The notes under the pieces were generated by a model. It did not search any database, was not told where the DNA came from, and was given only the letters and a program-made list of their open reading frames with translations. Shown piece by piece: positions 31,595 to 40,084 of a stretch of DNA of 64,000 nt (its first letter is position 1; every line of letters begins with the position of its first letter). The position numbers were made by a program, and so were the translations under genes. Origin of the DNA: Anaerolineae bacterium (GTDB lineage: Bacteria > Chloroflexota > Anaerolineae > Aggregatilineales > UBA2796); the NCBI GenBank assembly GCA_019637555.1, contig JAHBVK010000003.1, forward strand, positions 1-64,000. The letters are read 5' to 3'.

Positions 31595-32674
31595 CTACAA
31601 CAACGACTGCTGCGCTAGGCGACCATTGAACGGACGCCCCAAATGCTCATAAGCACGGCGCAAAGCAACGCGACCTCGCGGTGTGCGATCCAGAAAGCCG
31701 AGTTGCAACAGATACGGTTCGCAGACATCTTCAATGGTATCTGATTCTTCAGTGATCGAGGCGGCAATGGTATCTAGACCGACAGGACCGCCATCAAACT
31801 TGTCGATGATCGTCGCCAAAACGCGGCGGTCAATATCATCAAGTCCCAAGTAGTCGATGCCCAAGAGATCGAGCGCGTCATCCGCGATCTTCGCGTTGAT
31901 GTTGCCGTCAGCACGTTCCTGTGCATAGTCGCGCACGCGCTTGAGCAACCGCAGACCGATACGCGGCGTACCCCGCGAACGGCTGCCGATCTCCTGTGCG
32001 CCGCCTTCGTCAATCGGCGTTTTCATTAGTTTCGCCGCACGGGTGACGATCTGCACCATCGCGGGCGTTTCGTAGAGATCGAGGCGGTAGACCGCGCCGA
32101 AGCGGGAGCGCAGCGCCCCCGTCAGCAGCGCCAGTCGCGTTGTCGCGCCAACCACCGTGAAGTGCGGCAGATTGAGCCGGACGTTCTTGGCGGCTGGACC
32201 TTTGCCCACCACAATATCCAGCACGAAATCTTCCATCGCCGGATAGAGGATTTCTTCTACCGCCTTACCTAAGCGGTGAATCTCGTCGATGAACAAGATG
32301 TCGCCTTCGCGCAGATGCGTCAGGATCGCCGCCAGATCGCCCGCGCGTTCGATGCTCGGACCTGCGGTGGGACGCACATTGACGCCCATCTCTTTGCCCA
32401 TGACGTGCGAGAGCGTGGTTTTACCTAATCCCGGTGGACCGTAAAAGAGGATGTGATCCAGCGGTTCTTTGCGTTTACGTGCCGCGCCAACAAGAATTTT
32501 CAGGTTCTCGATGACCCGCTCCTGACCGATAATATCGTCCAGCTTCTGCGGACGCAGACTCTGATCCTGATCTTCCGCGCGGCGCTTGCCAGTGAGGACG
32601 CGCTTTTCCTTGCTTTCCGCAGTTTCCAAATCCTCGTTACTGTCGTTATTCAATTCAGGGCGATCATCCGCCAT
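31595..32674 (-). CDS. ruvB: Holliday junction branch migration ATPase RuvB
   Basis: A 359-residue RuvB, the hexameric motor that drives branch migration with RuvA. Visible are [20 protein letters not shown], Walker [31 protein letters not shown], Walker [10 protein letters not shown], sensor [10 protein letters not shown], the sensor II/arginine-finger segment [20 protein letters not shown] and a C-terminal winged helix ending [15 protein letters not shown]. The N-terminus carries about 35 extra acidic residues ([20 protein letters not shown]). ATG 32674 is chosen since GGAG lies 8 bases upstream. ruvA and ruvC are not adjacent. Confidence 0.96.
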   Translation of the reverse strand: MADDRPELNNDSNEDLETAESKEKRVLTGKRRAEDQDQSLRPQKLDDIIGQERVIENLKILVGAARKRKEPLDHILFYGPPGLGKTTLSHVMGKEMGVNVRPTAGPSIERAGDLAAILTHLREGDILFIDEIHRLGKAVEEILYPAMEDFVLDIVVGKGPAAKNVRLNLPHFTVVGATTRLALLTGALRSRFGAVYRLDLYETPAMVQIVTRAAKLMKTPIDEGGAQEIGSRSRGTPRIGLRLLKRVRDYAQERADGNINAKIADDALDLLGIDYLGLDDIDRRVLATIIDKFDGGPVGLDTIAASITEESDTIEDVCEPYLLQLGFLDRTPRGRVALRRAYEHLGRPFNGRLAQQSLL

Positions 32675-32703
32675 GCTGTTCACTCCAACTCATTACATAC
32701 ATT

Positions 32704-33117
32704 TCATTCCGCAAGCGATGTCGGCGGTAAATTGCCGAGAATATTCCCCTGTTCATCCACGTTCAGCAGCCCCTTGCTGGCATCCAGCAAAGTCAGGATG
32801 TTGCCAAATGGATCTTTTACCACGACGCAGCGCCCGATCTGAATGTCGAAGGGCGCGACCACGATCTCGCCACCTGCCGCTTGTATCAATGCCGCCGCTT
32901 GATCCGCTGAGTCAACGAGTAAATCGACTTCGGGATCAGGACGCTCACACTGGATCACGATCTCAGCGTCACTATCGGGCAGCCGCAGCCCCGCCGCGTG
33001 CTCCGTGCGCCAGACCAATTCATGTCCCAACTGATCACGGTAGAAGGCAAGCCCTTGCTCAATCGTCGGTACATGAAACTGAACGCAATCCACTTTCCGT
33101 ATCAGCGGCTTGTTCAT
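32704..33117 (-). CDS. Glyoxalase/bleomycin-resistance (VOC) family protein
   Basis: A 137-residue single VOC module pair: CVQFHVPTIEQGLAFYRDQL in the first beta-alpha-beta-beta-beta unit and GGEIVVAPFDIQIGRCVVVK, DPFGNILTLLDASKG in the second. The histidine of VQFHV and acidic residues at strand ends could form a metal site. Substrate unknown. It lies 29 bases upstream of ruvB in the same direction, so it may share its transcript. The start is ATG 33117; no good ribosome site is visible. Confidence 0.8.
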   Translation of the reverse strand: MNKPLIRKVDCVQFHVPTIEQGLAFYRDQLGHELVWRTEHAAGLRLPDSDAEIVIQCERPDPEVDLLVDSADQAAALIQAAGGEIVVAPFDIQIGRCVVVKDPFGNILTLLDASKGLLNVDEQGNILGNLPPTSLAE

Positions 33118-33291
33118 CAGCACTGCTCAGTGAGAAGTAAACTCATTACCGGTTACTCATCACTCATTACTCGTTACTATTTTGATTAGCACATATGCTC
33201 GAAAAGTATAGTCCAGCCGAGAACGCTTGCCAACGGTAGGCTCTGATGGGGCATAATAGTTCCGATATTCTTCACTTCGGAAAGGCGCATC

Positions 33292-33918
33292 ATGAGCAAC
33301 CTTCACGTTTCCGAGCATCCACTGGTCAAACACAAGCTGACCCTCCTCCGCGATAAAAAGACCGACCATGTAAAATTCCGTCAATTAGTGCGCGAGCTAT
33401 CACTGCTGTTATGTTACGAGGCGACGCGCGATCTGCGTCTGACCGATACCTCCGTTGAAACTCCGATGGGCATCGCGCGCGGTTCGCATGTGACTCACGA
33501 GATCGGCTTAGTGCCGATCTTGCGTGCCGGATTGGGTATGGTGGAAGGACTGTGGGAGCTGATCCCCAGCGCGGAAGTCTGGCACATCGGCTTGTACCGC
33601 GACGAAAAGACGCTGCAACCAGTACAGTATTACAATAAACTGCCGCCGGAAGTGCGCGTTCATCTCTGCTTGATCCTCGATCCGATGCTGGCGACGGGCG
33701 GATCGGCGGTGGCAGCGGCGGACATCCTGAAGAAGTGGGGCGCACCGCTGATCAAATACGTCGGGCTGATCGGCGCACCGGAAGGCGTCAAGGCACTCAG
33801 CGAGGCGCATCCTGAGATCGACATTCACCTCGCCGCCGTCGATGAGCGCCTGAACGAGATCGGCTACATTGTGCCCGGTCTTGGTGACGCGGGTGATCGG
33901 CAGTTCGGCACGACCTAA
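33292..33918 (+). CDS. upp: Uracil phosphoribosyltransferase
   Basis: A 208-residue Upp, which makes UMP from uracil and PRPP. Diagnostic segments: [71 protein letters not shown], and the PRPP loop [16 protein letters not shown]; the end [16 protein letters not shown] is the family's uracil-binding tail. GGAAAGG lies upstream of the ATG. It is divergent from the VOC/ruvB block. Confidence 0.97.
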   Translation: MSNLHVSEHPLVKHKLTLLRDKKTDHVKFRQLVRELSLLLCYEATRDLRLTDTSVETPMGIARGSHVTHEIGLVPILRAGLGMVEGLWELIPSAEVWHIGLYRDEKTLQPVQYYNKLPPEVRVHLCLILDPMLATGGSAVAAADILKKWGAPLIKYVGLIGAPEGVKALSEAHPEIDIHLAAVDERLNEIGYIVPGLGDAGDRQFGTT

Positions 33919-33949
33919 GCGACTCTGACGGCGATGAGCGCGAGGCTGT

Positions 33950-33955
33950 TATAAT
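33950..33955 (+). promoter_or_regulatory. -10 box candidate for yajC
   Basis: TATAAT, 36 bases before the yajC ATG. The -35 region (gacggc-like) is poor, so this is a partial match. Confidence 0.4.
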
Positions 33956-33990
33956 TTAGGTAAGGTAGAACAAGACGGAGTATTGACAGC

Positions 33991-34335
33991 ATGAATGGTG
34001 AGATCATCGCCGTCGGCATCGTGTTTATCTTGGTGCTGACCGCTTACTGGTCGCTGGTCATTTTCCCCAAACAGCGCGATTTCAAGAAGCACAATAATTA
34101 CGTCCGCACGCTGACGGTAGGCGATGAAGTGATCACCTTCGGCGGCATCATCGGCACAATCACGCGCATGGATCAGGAAGCGGGCGTGGCGTATGTTCGG
34201 ATCGCGGAGGGCGTGGAGGTCAAGGTGCTGACGGCGGCGCTAACCCGTCCTTACGTGCCGGATGATGTAGCTGCCAACGCCGCGATTGGCGTGGACGATG
34301 GCAGCACAGTCAAGCCCAAGCCATCGCAATCCTAA
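33991..34335 (+). CDS. yajC: Preprotein translocase subunit YajC
   Basis: A 114-residue YajC, accessory to SecDF in protein export. One N-terminal membrane helix (IAVGIVFILVLTAYWSLVIF), then the conserved PKQRDFKKHNNYVRTLTVGD, EVITFGGIIGTITRMD and VRIAEGVEVKVLTAALT. secD and secF do not follow; a hairpin and an adenosine deaminase-like gene do. Confidence 0.93.
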   Translation: MNGEIIAVGIVFILVLTAYWSLVIFPKQRDFKKHNNYVRTLTVGDEVITFGGIIGTITRMDQEAGVAYVRIAEGVEVKVLTAALTRPYVPDDVAANAAIGVDDGSTVKPKPSQS

Positions 34336-34355
34336 ACAGATCAACGCCGTTGTAG

Positions 34356-34376
34356 GGGTGGGTTTGTAACCCACCC
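34356..34376 (+). terminator. Hairpin after yajC
   Basis: Perfect 9-bp stem gggtgggtt / aacccaccc with a 3-base loop; no T-run. May be a terminator or a repeat-derived hairpin. Confidence 0.4.
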
Positions 34377-34424
34377 ATCGCCTTCCCATCCCCATTCATC
34401 AATCAACCACAACAAAGGTGCAAC

Positions 34425-35417
34425 ATGGATTGGCAGCCCTTCCCTAAAGTAGAACTGCATTTACACGTCGATACCTCACTCAGTTACGAGGGCGTGGCTC
34501 AACTCGATCCATCGGTGACGCGCGAGGAATATCAGCGCAGCTTCGCGGGGCGTGAGGAATGCGCTGATCTGGCGGATTTTCTGACGGGCGTTCCCCGCTT
34601 GATCAGCTTGCAGCAGACCGAGCGCGGTTTGCAGATGCTGATTCAGGATATGTTCCGCCAACTTGCCGCCGATAACATGCTCTACGCCGAATTACGCTTC
34701 GCGCCGTTACAGCATCTACAGCAAGGCTTGACGCCTACGGAAGTCGTCCGCATTGTGGAAGCGGAAACGGAACGCGCTGCCCGTGATAGCGGCATCGAAG
34801 CACGCCTGATCCTGTGTTCGCTGCGCCATTTCAGCGCCGATCAGAGCATGGAAACGGTGCAGTTGATCGATCAGTTTCGGGGCAGCCGCGTGGTGGGATT
34901 TGATCTGGCGGGCGATGAGGCGGGCTATCCTCTGACGACGCATCTTGAGGCGTTTCGCCTCGCCGCTGATCGACACATCCCGATCACCTCGCACGCGGGA
35001 GAAGGCGCTGGCGCAGAAAGCGTCTGGGAAACGCTGGAACTGATCAATCCGCCTCGCATCGGGCACGGGGTACACAGCGTCAGCGATCCTGCACTGGTGA
35101 AGGTACTCAAGGATCGGCGCACGCATCTGGAAATGTGCCCGACCTGCAACGTGCAGCTAAAAGTCTTCCCCAGTTACGCCGAGCACTGCATCGACAAGTT
35201 TCACCGCGAGGGGCTGTCGCTAGGCATCAGCAGCGATAACCGCACCCTGACTCCGATCACGTTGACGCGGGAGTACGAGAAACTGGAGAAAACCTTCGGC
35301 TGGACGAAAGCCGATTTTCTGACCTGCAATCTGGATACGCTGGAAGCGGCGTTTCTGCCCGATACGCGGCGACAGGAACTGCGCCGTGAGTTGATCGAGA
35401 GGTATGAGGCGTTGTAG
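34425..35417 (+). CDS. Adenosine deaminase family protein
   Basis: A 330-residue amidohydrolase-fold enzyme, expected to deaminate adenosine or a related purine. Metal ligands: HLH at residues 12-14, TSHAGEG (about 190), IGHGVHS (about 213) and ISSDNRT (about 276). Two spots differ from the classical enzyme: the usual HLHLDGS is HLHVDTS, and the usual SDDP is SDNR. The second change also occurs in actinobacterial members, so activity is not excluded, but specificity could differ. CPTCNVQLKVFPSYAEHCID is the family's CP-SN-L-like segment. A family A repeat pair follows it. Confidence 0.85.
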   Translation: MDWQPFPKVELHLHVDTSLSYEGVAQLDPSVTREEYQRSFAGREECADLADFLTGVPRLISLQQTERGLQMLIQDMFRQLAADNMLYAELRFAPLQHLQQGLTPTEVVRIVEAETERAARDSGIEARLILCSLRHFSADQSMETVQLIDQFRGSRVVGFDLAGDEAGYPLTTHLEAFRLAADRHIPITSHAGEGAGAESVWETLELINPPRIGHGVHSVSDPALVKVLKDRRTHLEMCPTCNVQLKVFPSYAEHCIDKFHREGLSLGISSDNRTLTPITLTREYEKLEKTFGWTKADFLTCNLDTLEAAFLPDTRRQELRRELIERYEAL

Positions 35418-35743
35418 GCAGTGTGCAGCTTGTATTCAGGTACTTAGCTGGCTGTAGTATAGGGGTAGACCACGTAGACCGGAGGTTGAAACCTCCGGCT
35501 ACAACACTTGGTAAACCCACTGAAGTGGGTTAAGAGCGAAATCGTCGAGAGTTTCGAGAGCGTTCTAGCAGGTGGTTTTGAATTTCTTGTGCTGGCGGGA
35601 AACAAAATAATAAATATGGAATAGGCATCAGGCTAAGACAGTTATTATGTTTCTTTGTTTTAACCCACTTCAGTGGGTTTCAAAGGTATTGTAGCCGGAG
35701 GTTTCAACCTCCGGTCTGCATCTACATCGGTCAGCTACTCATC
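35418..35743. repeat. Inverted pair of family A repeats filling the gap between adenosine deaminase and nagA
   Basis: Copy one (about 35476-35533, minus orientation): gtagaccggaggttgaaacc.. then aacccactgaagtgggtt. Copy two (about 35660-35719, plus orientation): aacccacttcagtgggtttc.. then gtagccggaggtttcaacct. The two face each other across about 125 bases of AT-rich sequence with no gene. Confidence 0.85.
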
Positions 35744-36895
35744 CTACCGCTGATAGATTACCCGCCCCAGCGCAATCGTTGTCTGCACATTGTGATCGGC
35801 ATCCAGCAGCACGAGATCAGCGTCGTAGCCAATTTGCAGTTTACCCTTGCGCTGTCCCAAACCGATCTGCCGCGCGGCGTTGTAGCTGAACATCGGTGAT
35901 GCCTGCTCCAGCGATAATCCGGTGGTTCGCAGCACATTCCGCACCCCTTGATCCATCGTCAGCACACTGCCCGCCAGCGTACCATCAGCTAAAGTCGCCG
36001 TGCCATTCTTGACATAGACCGTTTGCCCGCCGAGTTCCGTCTCGCCGTCCCCGATCCCTGCCGCGCGGATAGCGTCAGTGATCAGAATGATACGATCTAC
36101 ACCCTTCGCACGGATCAATGCGTGAACTGCCGCTAGATGCACATGCACGTTGTCTGCGATGATCTCGCTGTATACGCTGTCGGTGGTCATCAGTGCACCG
36201 ACGGTTCCGGGCGCACGGTGATGCAGCCCCGTCATGGCGTTGAAGGTGTGCGTGGCATGGCTGACGCCCTGCTGAAAGGCGGTGATCGCTTGATCGTACG
36301 TTGCCGTTGTATGCCCGATGGAGGCAACTACGCCATTACGCACGCAGTCTTGAATGAAGCGTACATTTTCGGGGATTTCCGGCGCGACAGTGGTCAGCTT
36401 GATCACGCCGTAGTCGAGCCAGCGTTGATACTCGGTGGGATCAGCGGGACGGACGAACGTGCCTTCCTGTGCGCCCTTCGCCTTCAAGTTAATGTACGGT
36501 CCTTCCAGATGCACACCGAGGATGGTTGCGCCATTCTCAACCGGTCCCTGACAGGCTGCCGCGTTCGCCAGCGCCTTGGAAATCGCCGCATCCGATTGAG
36601 TCATGGTGGTTGCCAGAAAACCACTGACACCACGCGAGGCGAAGAACCGCGCCATGGTGGTCAGAGCATCGGGGGTGGCATCCATCGTATCCGCGTTCAT
36701 CGAGCCATGTACATGCACGTCGATGAAACCGGGCAGTAGCGATCCACCACCGCCGTCAACGCGCTGCGCGGATTCCAGTGCGGGCGCATCGCCGCTGCCC
36801 ATCTGTGCAATCTTGTCGCCGTCGATCAGCAGCCAGCCACGCTTGCCTGTAGCGCCAGCCACGCCGATCAGTTGGACATTTTCAATTAGCAACAT
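35744..36895 (-). CDS. nagA: N-acetylglucosamine-6-phosphate deacetylase
   Basis: A 383-residue NagA, which removes acetate from GlcNAc-6-P in amino-sugar breakdown or wall recycling. Motifs: PGFIDVHVHGSMNADTMDA, LGVHLEGPYINLKAKGAQ (metal-binding Glu), ASIGHTTATYDQA, SHATHTFNAMTGLHHRAPG and ILITDAIRAAGIGDGE (catalytic Asp). The ATG overlaps closely with the end of the upstream small gene (9 bases apart), so they are co-transcribed. nagB is not in the window. Confidence 0.93.
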   Translation of the reverse strand: MLLIENVQLIGVAGATGKRGWLLIDGDKIAQMGSGDAPALESAQRVDGGGGSLLPGFIDVHVHGSMNADTMDATPDALTTMARFFASRGVSGFLATTMTQSDAAISKALANAAACQGPVENGATILGVHLEGPYINLKAKGAQEGTFVRPADPTEYQRWLDYGVIKLTTVAPEIPENVRFIQDCVRNGVVASIGHTTATYDQAITAFQQGVSHATHTFNAMTGLHHRAPGTVGALMTTDSVYSEIIADNVHVHLAAVHALIRAKGVDRIILITDAIRAAGIGDGETELGGQTVYVKNGTATLADGTLAGSVLTMDQGVRNVLRTTGLSLEQASPMFSYNAARQIGLGQRKGKLQIGYDADLVLLDADHNVQTTIALGRVIYQR

Positions 36896-36904
36896 AGTGT
36901 TTGA

Positions 36905-37330
36905 TCACTCCGAAAGCCAGCGGATCGCTTCCGCTTCATCGCTGAAAAACATGATCTGCCAGTTGGCGGGTGGGTGCGGTTTGAGGAACGGCAGCAGCAG
37001 GTTCATCACGTTGGCGTTGTGCAGCAAAATCGCGCCGCGTCCATCGCTGACGGGGATACGGTGCATCCGTTTGAGGATGCGTGCCACTTTCTCGGTAGCG
37101 AAGGGCGTTACACGCTCGGAGCGTTGGATATCATGCAGATAGCGCAAGCGCTGACCGGTTTGCCAGCGTGCCATAAACTGATTGCAGTCCTCATACCACG
37201 CTTGGATCGCTTCGGGTGTCGGCTCCATCACGCGCAGAATGGTGATCCCGCCGACCATACGCTGGCGGAGGTAGCCGGGTTTTTGTAGGATGGTACGAAT
37301 CGAATCGTCAGACATCGCAGGTTGAGCCAT
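36905..37330 (-). CDS. Small STAS-like alpha/beta protein of unknown function
   Basis: A 141-residue soluble protein with AGGAGA 9 bases before the ATG. Pattern: LRQRMVGGITILRVMEPTPE (strand-turn), a helix with AWYEDCNQFMARWQTG, LRYLHDIQRSERVTPFATEK, GRGAILLHNANVMNLLLPFL and the ending QIMFFSDEAEAIRWLSE. That last element (strand, then s..eEAi.WL) is typical of SpoIIAA/STAS-like folds in which the phosphorylatable serine is not conserved. The gene at 39301 ends the same way and looks like a distant relative. Confidence 0.5.
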   Translation of the reverse strand: MAQPAMSDDSIRTILQKPGYLRQRMVGGITILRVMEPTPEAIQAWYEDCNQFMARWQTGQRLRYLHDIQRSERVTPFATEKVARILKRMHRIPVSDGRGAILLHNANVMNLLLPFLKPHPPANWQIMFFSDEAEAIRWLSE

Positions 37331-37393
37331 TTAGTTCTTCTCCTAACGTTAATTGTAGCGCATCCAGCGCGGGGTAGAATCAGCGAAAGCATG

Positions 37394-37440
37394 ACGAAAG
37401 AAAAGTGCCAGAGTGCCAAAAGTACCTTAAGATCGGTACT
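37394..37440. repeat. Family C repeat
   Basis: acgaaagaaaagtgccagag then tgccaaaagtaccttaagat; shares the agaaaagtgcc and agtgcc modules with the copies at 18290 and 59754. Confidence 0.6.
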
Positions 37441-37483
37441 ACTTGCGCTAGGAATTCTCTCAGTAAAATGAAACGGATTTAGC

Positions 37484-39193
37484 ATGAACTTGAAGGCTGG
37501 TAACACGGCAATGAATTGCCGTGCTGAACGAACGAAGTCGCTGCGGGACTCAATACACATTTCGACTCCTAACCCACTTGAGTGGGTTTATCAGCGTGTT
37601 GTAGCCGGAGGTTTTCAACCTCCGGTCTACGCGAGTCAACGCGCTCACGTAACCAACGCAAACAAAATCCGACCCCTTCTCACTACGCTGCTGGCGCTGA
37701 TCTTGCTCACTACGCTGATCCCGCTGGCTCCAGCGCGGGCGCAAAGTGCGCTGACCATCGGCACGACCGAATCGCTGGCGACGCTCGATCCGGCGGATGC
37801 GGGTGATGTGTTCACGTGGGAAGTGCTGACTCATCTGTACACTGGCTTGACGCGCCAGAAGCCGGATACGTTGGAGTACGAATTGGCGCTGGCAAGCGAT
37901 CACAACGTCAGCGAGGATGGCTTGACGCATACGTTTACCATCCGCGCGGACGCCGCCTTCGATGATGGTACGGCAATCACGGCGCAAACTTTCGCGGACT
38001 CGATCAACCGCGTGCTGCGCGTCAACGGCAACGGACGACGCATCGTGGCGGATTACGTATCCGCAGTTAGCGCTGACGCCGACGCCAACACATTCACCTT
38101 GACGCTGATCAAGCCGATTCCTTATCTGCTGGCGCTGGTTTCGCTGCCGCCGTATTTTCCAGTGCATCCTGAGACGTTCGCCGCTGATCGCGTGGTGGAC
38201 GCGCCAGCAACAGTGATCAGCAATGGTGTGTATCGTGTGGAGAACTTTGATCGGCTTCACGCGCTGACCCTGACGGCGAATCCAAAGTGGCAGGGAACGC
38301 CCGCCAAGACTACCACGATCACCATTCAGCGCTTTGACTTTCCCGCTGATCTTCGTGAAGCGCTGAAAGCTGGCGCGGTGGATATGGCATGGCGCGGCTT
38401 GAGCTATGACGATATGGATAACGCGCTGAAAACCGATGGTATCCGGCTGGAAAGCGCTCCCGGTCTGCAAAGCTTTTATCTGGTGATCGACATCAGCCGC
38501 GAATACCTTGATGACGTGATCGCCCGCACAGGGATCAGCTACCTGCTGGATCGAGATCGCGCGGTTAAGGTTGGCTTGCTAAACACAGGTGTGCCGCTGC
38601 TATCTCTGGTGCCACCGCAAATCGATCCGGCTGCGCCCATCTATCCGATGTTCGATCCTGTTGAAGCGAAAGCGATCTTCACTACTGGCAGCTACTCGCG
38701 CTATCATCGCATTGATGGGCAAGTGCAGTATTCAAGATTGCTGTATGGCGAGTTGTATGTCGATGCGATCAACGCTTTGAACTCACAACTGCGCTTGCAG
38801 GAGGCGCTAGGCTTGGCGATGGTAGATACCGTGCCCGACACCTTCAACGATCAGATCACGCGCGGACAGTTCCGCATGATTATCGTTGGCTGGACGCCTA
38901 TTGTGGCACATCCCGCCGCCTACCTTGAGGCGCTGATCGACTCGACTGGTTTGCTGGCAGCGGGTGCTCACTTCTCCAACGCGCAGATCGATGCACTGAT
39001 GCAGCAAGCGGCAACGGCGGCTCCCGCGCAGCAAATGGAACTGTACCAGCAAGTGCAGCAGATCGCGCTGGAACAAGCAGTAGTGATCCCATTGTGGCAG
39101 ACGGATCAACGGCTGTTGGTGCGAGATGACGTGCAGGGGATCGTGATCGAACCGAATTTCTTGCTGCGTTACGATCAGCTAGAACGCAAGTAA
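37484..39193 (+). CDS. Peptide-type ABC transporter substrate-binding protein (SBP_5)
   Basis: An extracellular solute-binding protein for peptide/nickel-type ABC importers. From about residue 62 it has a signal peptide (LLTTLLALILLTTLIPLAPA then ARAQS), followed by the SBP_5 opening TIGTTESLATLDPADAGDVF, ANPKWQGTPAKTTTITIQRF and AHPAAYLEALIDSTGLLAAG-like hallmarks. The only in-frame ATGs (37484, 37511) lie upstream of or inside a family A repeat, so the first ~58 residues are encoded by repeat DNA; no ATG, GTG or TTG is available next to the signal peptide. The native start has probably been lost, or a rare start codon is used. Permease and ATPase genes are absent nearby. A hairpin terminator follows. 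Confidence 0.8.
   Translation: MNLKAGNTAMNCRAERTKSLRDSIHISTPNPLEWVYQRVVAGGFQPPVYASQRAHVTNANKIRPLLTTLLALILLTTLIPLAPARAQSALTIGTTESLATLDPADAGDVFTWEVLTHLYTGLTRQKPDTLEYELALASDHNVSEDGLTHTFTIRADAAFDDGTAITAQTFADSINRVLRVNGNGRRIVADYVSAVSADADANTFTLTLIKPIPYLLALVSLPPYFPVHPETFAADRVVDAPATVISNGVYRVENFDRLHALTLTANPKWQGTPAKTTTITIQRFDFPADLREALKAGAVDMAWRGLSYDDMDNALKTDGIRLESAPGLQSFYLVIDISREYLDDVIARTGISYLLDRDRAVKVGLLNTGVPLLSLVPPQIDPAAPIYPMFDPVEAKAIFTTGSYSRYHRIDGQVQYSRLLYGELYVDAINALNSQLRLQEALGLAMVDTVPDTFNDQITRGQFRMIIVGWTPIVAHPAAYLEALIDSTGLLAAGAHFSNAQIDALMQQAATAAPAQQMELYQQVQQIALEQAVVIPLWQTDQRLLVRDDVQGIVIEPNFLLRYDQLERK
37502..37630. repeat. Composite palindromic repeat, family A (copy with all three hairpins)
   Basis: cacggcaatgaattgccgtg then ctgaacgaacgaagtcgctg; aacccacttgagtgggtt; gtagccggaggttttcaacc followed by tccggtctac. 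Same module order and spacing as copy 1 at 8872-8994. It overlaps the apparent 5' end of the substrate-binding-protein frame. Confidence 0.85.
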
Positions 39194-39228
39194 GACGGCG
39201 GACTGTGCTGCGGCAACAGTTAAACACA

Positions 39229-39261
39229 AACGAGGATGGCATCGAGCACGCCATCCTCGTT
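39229..39261. terminator. Bidirectional terminator hairpin
   Basis: Perfect 12-bp stem aacgaggatggc / gccatcctcgtt, 9-base loop, between the convergent substrate-binding-protein gene and the STAS-like gene. Confidence 0.7.
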
Positions 39262-39300
39262 CGTTAATACCCCTAATTGAGCAGACTTGCTAAGCGAGTC

Positions 39301-39720
39301 CTAGACGGACATCAGCCATTCCAGCGCTTCTTCGGGTGTGCTGCACACCTGAATGGTCAAACCAGTTTCGATATAACGCTTGAAGAAGCGGTTCATATTC
39401 AACTGTCCGGCGATCTTGTCCGGCATGACTACCGCCCAATACTTCCACCCTGCGGCTATCGCTTGGGGTGCCCATTCCTGCATACTCCACTCGACATCAG
39501 GTGTCGGGATGGCGGAATTGAGGCGGTCATCGGAGAGCCACTTGTTGGCACCGTGCTTGCGGAAAATTTCCACGCCCGTCGTTAATACTTCACGAAAATC
39601 ATCACCATAGATGAACTTGTGGAAGACGTGATGAACGATCTTATGCTCCGGATAGTGGTAGAGTGTGGCGGCTTCCTTGTCGATAATCGTTTCTCTGGCA
39701 ATGGCGGGTGCTGTTGACAT
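39301..39720 (-). CDS. STAS-like small protein of unknown function
   Basis: A 139-residue soluble protein; AGGAG 7 bases before the ATG. It reads ATLYHYPEHKIVHHVFHKFI, a helix DFREVLTTGVEIFRKHG, then ANKWLSDDRLNSAIPTPDVE, AAGWKYWAVVMPDKIAGQLN and the ending TIQVCSTPEEALEWLMSV. The KWL.D.R plus ..W......P....W..LP..D layout and the last s..EEAleWL helix are seen in many Chloroflexota and Bacteroidota STAS/SpoIIAA-like proteins of unknown role. It is probably transcribed alone. Confidence 0.55.
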   Translation of the reverse strand: MSTAPAIARETIIDKEAATLYHYPEHKIVHHVFHKFIYGDDFREVLTTGVEIFRKHGANKWLSDDRLNSAIPTPDVEWSMQEWAPQAIAAGWKYWAVVMPDKIAGQLNMNRFFKRYIETGLTIQVCSTPEEALEWLMSV

Positions 39721-40084
39721 TATCGATCTCCTCTAATGGTCATTGATGAAGTAGAAACCCGTCAGTTGTTCGGGCTAGATACTTGGCTAACAGTCTATGA
39801 TGATTTCGAGGAGAACCTTCATAATAAAGTCATTCTTGACAATCTTCATTTTTTGACTGATTCCCCCTGTATTTATTCGATGATGATGGGCTAAGTAGTC
39901 GTTTTTCTGTTTTATGGCAATACCTTATTTCACGAATATTTCATGGCTTCGTGATGAGAATTGCATGGCTTGTCACATATGATTAGCGAGAATAAGTGAA
40001 CAAAACACGTATCCCTAATTCCCTTCTATAAGTTTCTTTAGCGGGTACGACATCATTGATTGAGAGATCAGAGGACAAGTGGAT
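39721..40084. other. AT-rich divergent promoter region
   Basis: 364 bases between the STAS-like gene (-) and the histidine kinase cluster (+). No coding signal. It is AT-rich with a ttgaca at about 39835 and repeated catggctt words (39951 and 39966); no promoter with good spacing could be fixed by eye. Confidence 0.6.

Noticed and set aside
33227..33257. Promoter for upp (ttgcca ... cataat)
   Set aside because: The spacer is 19 bases and both boxes are imperfect, so it is not reported as a feature.
35418..35743. Insertion sequence bounded by inverted family A repeats
   Set aside because: The 125 bases between the two copies hold no transposase or ORF.
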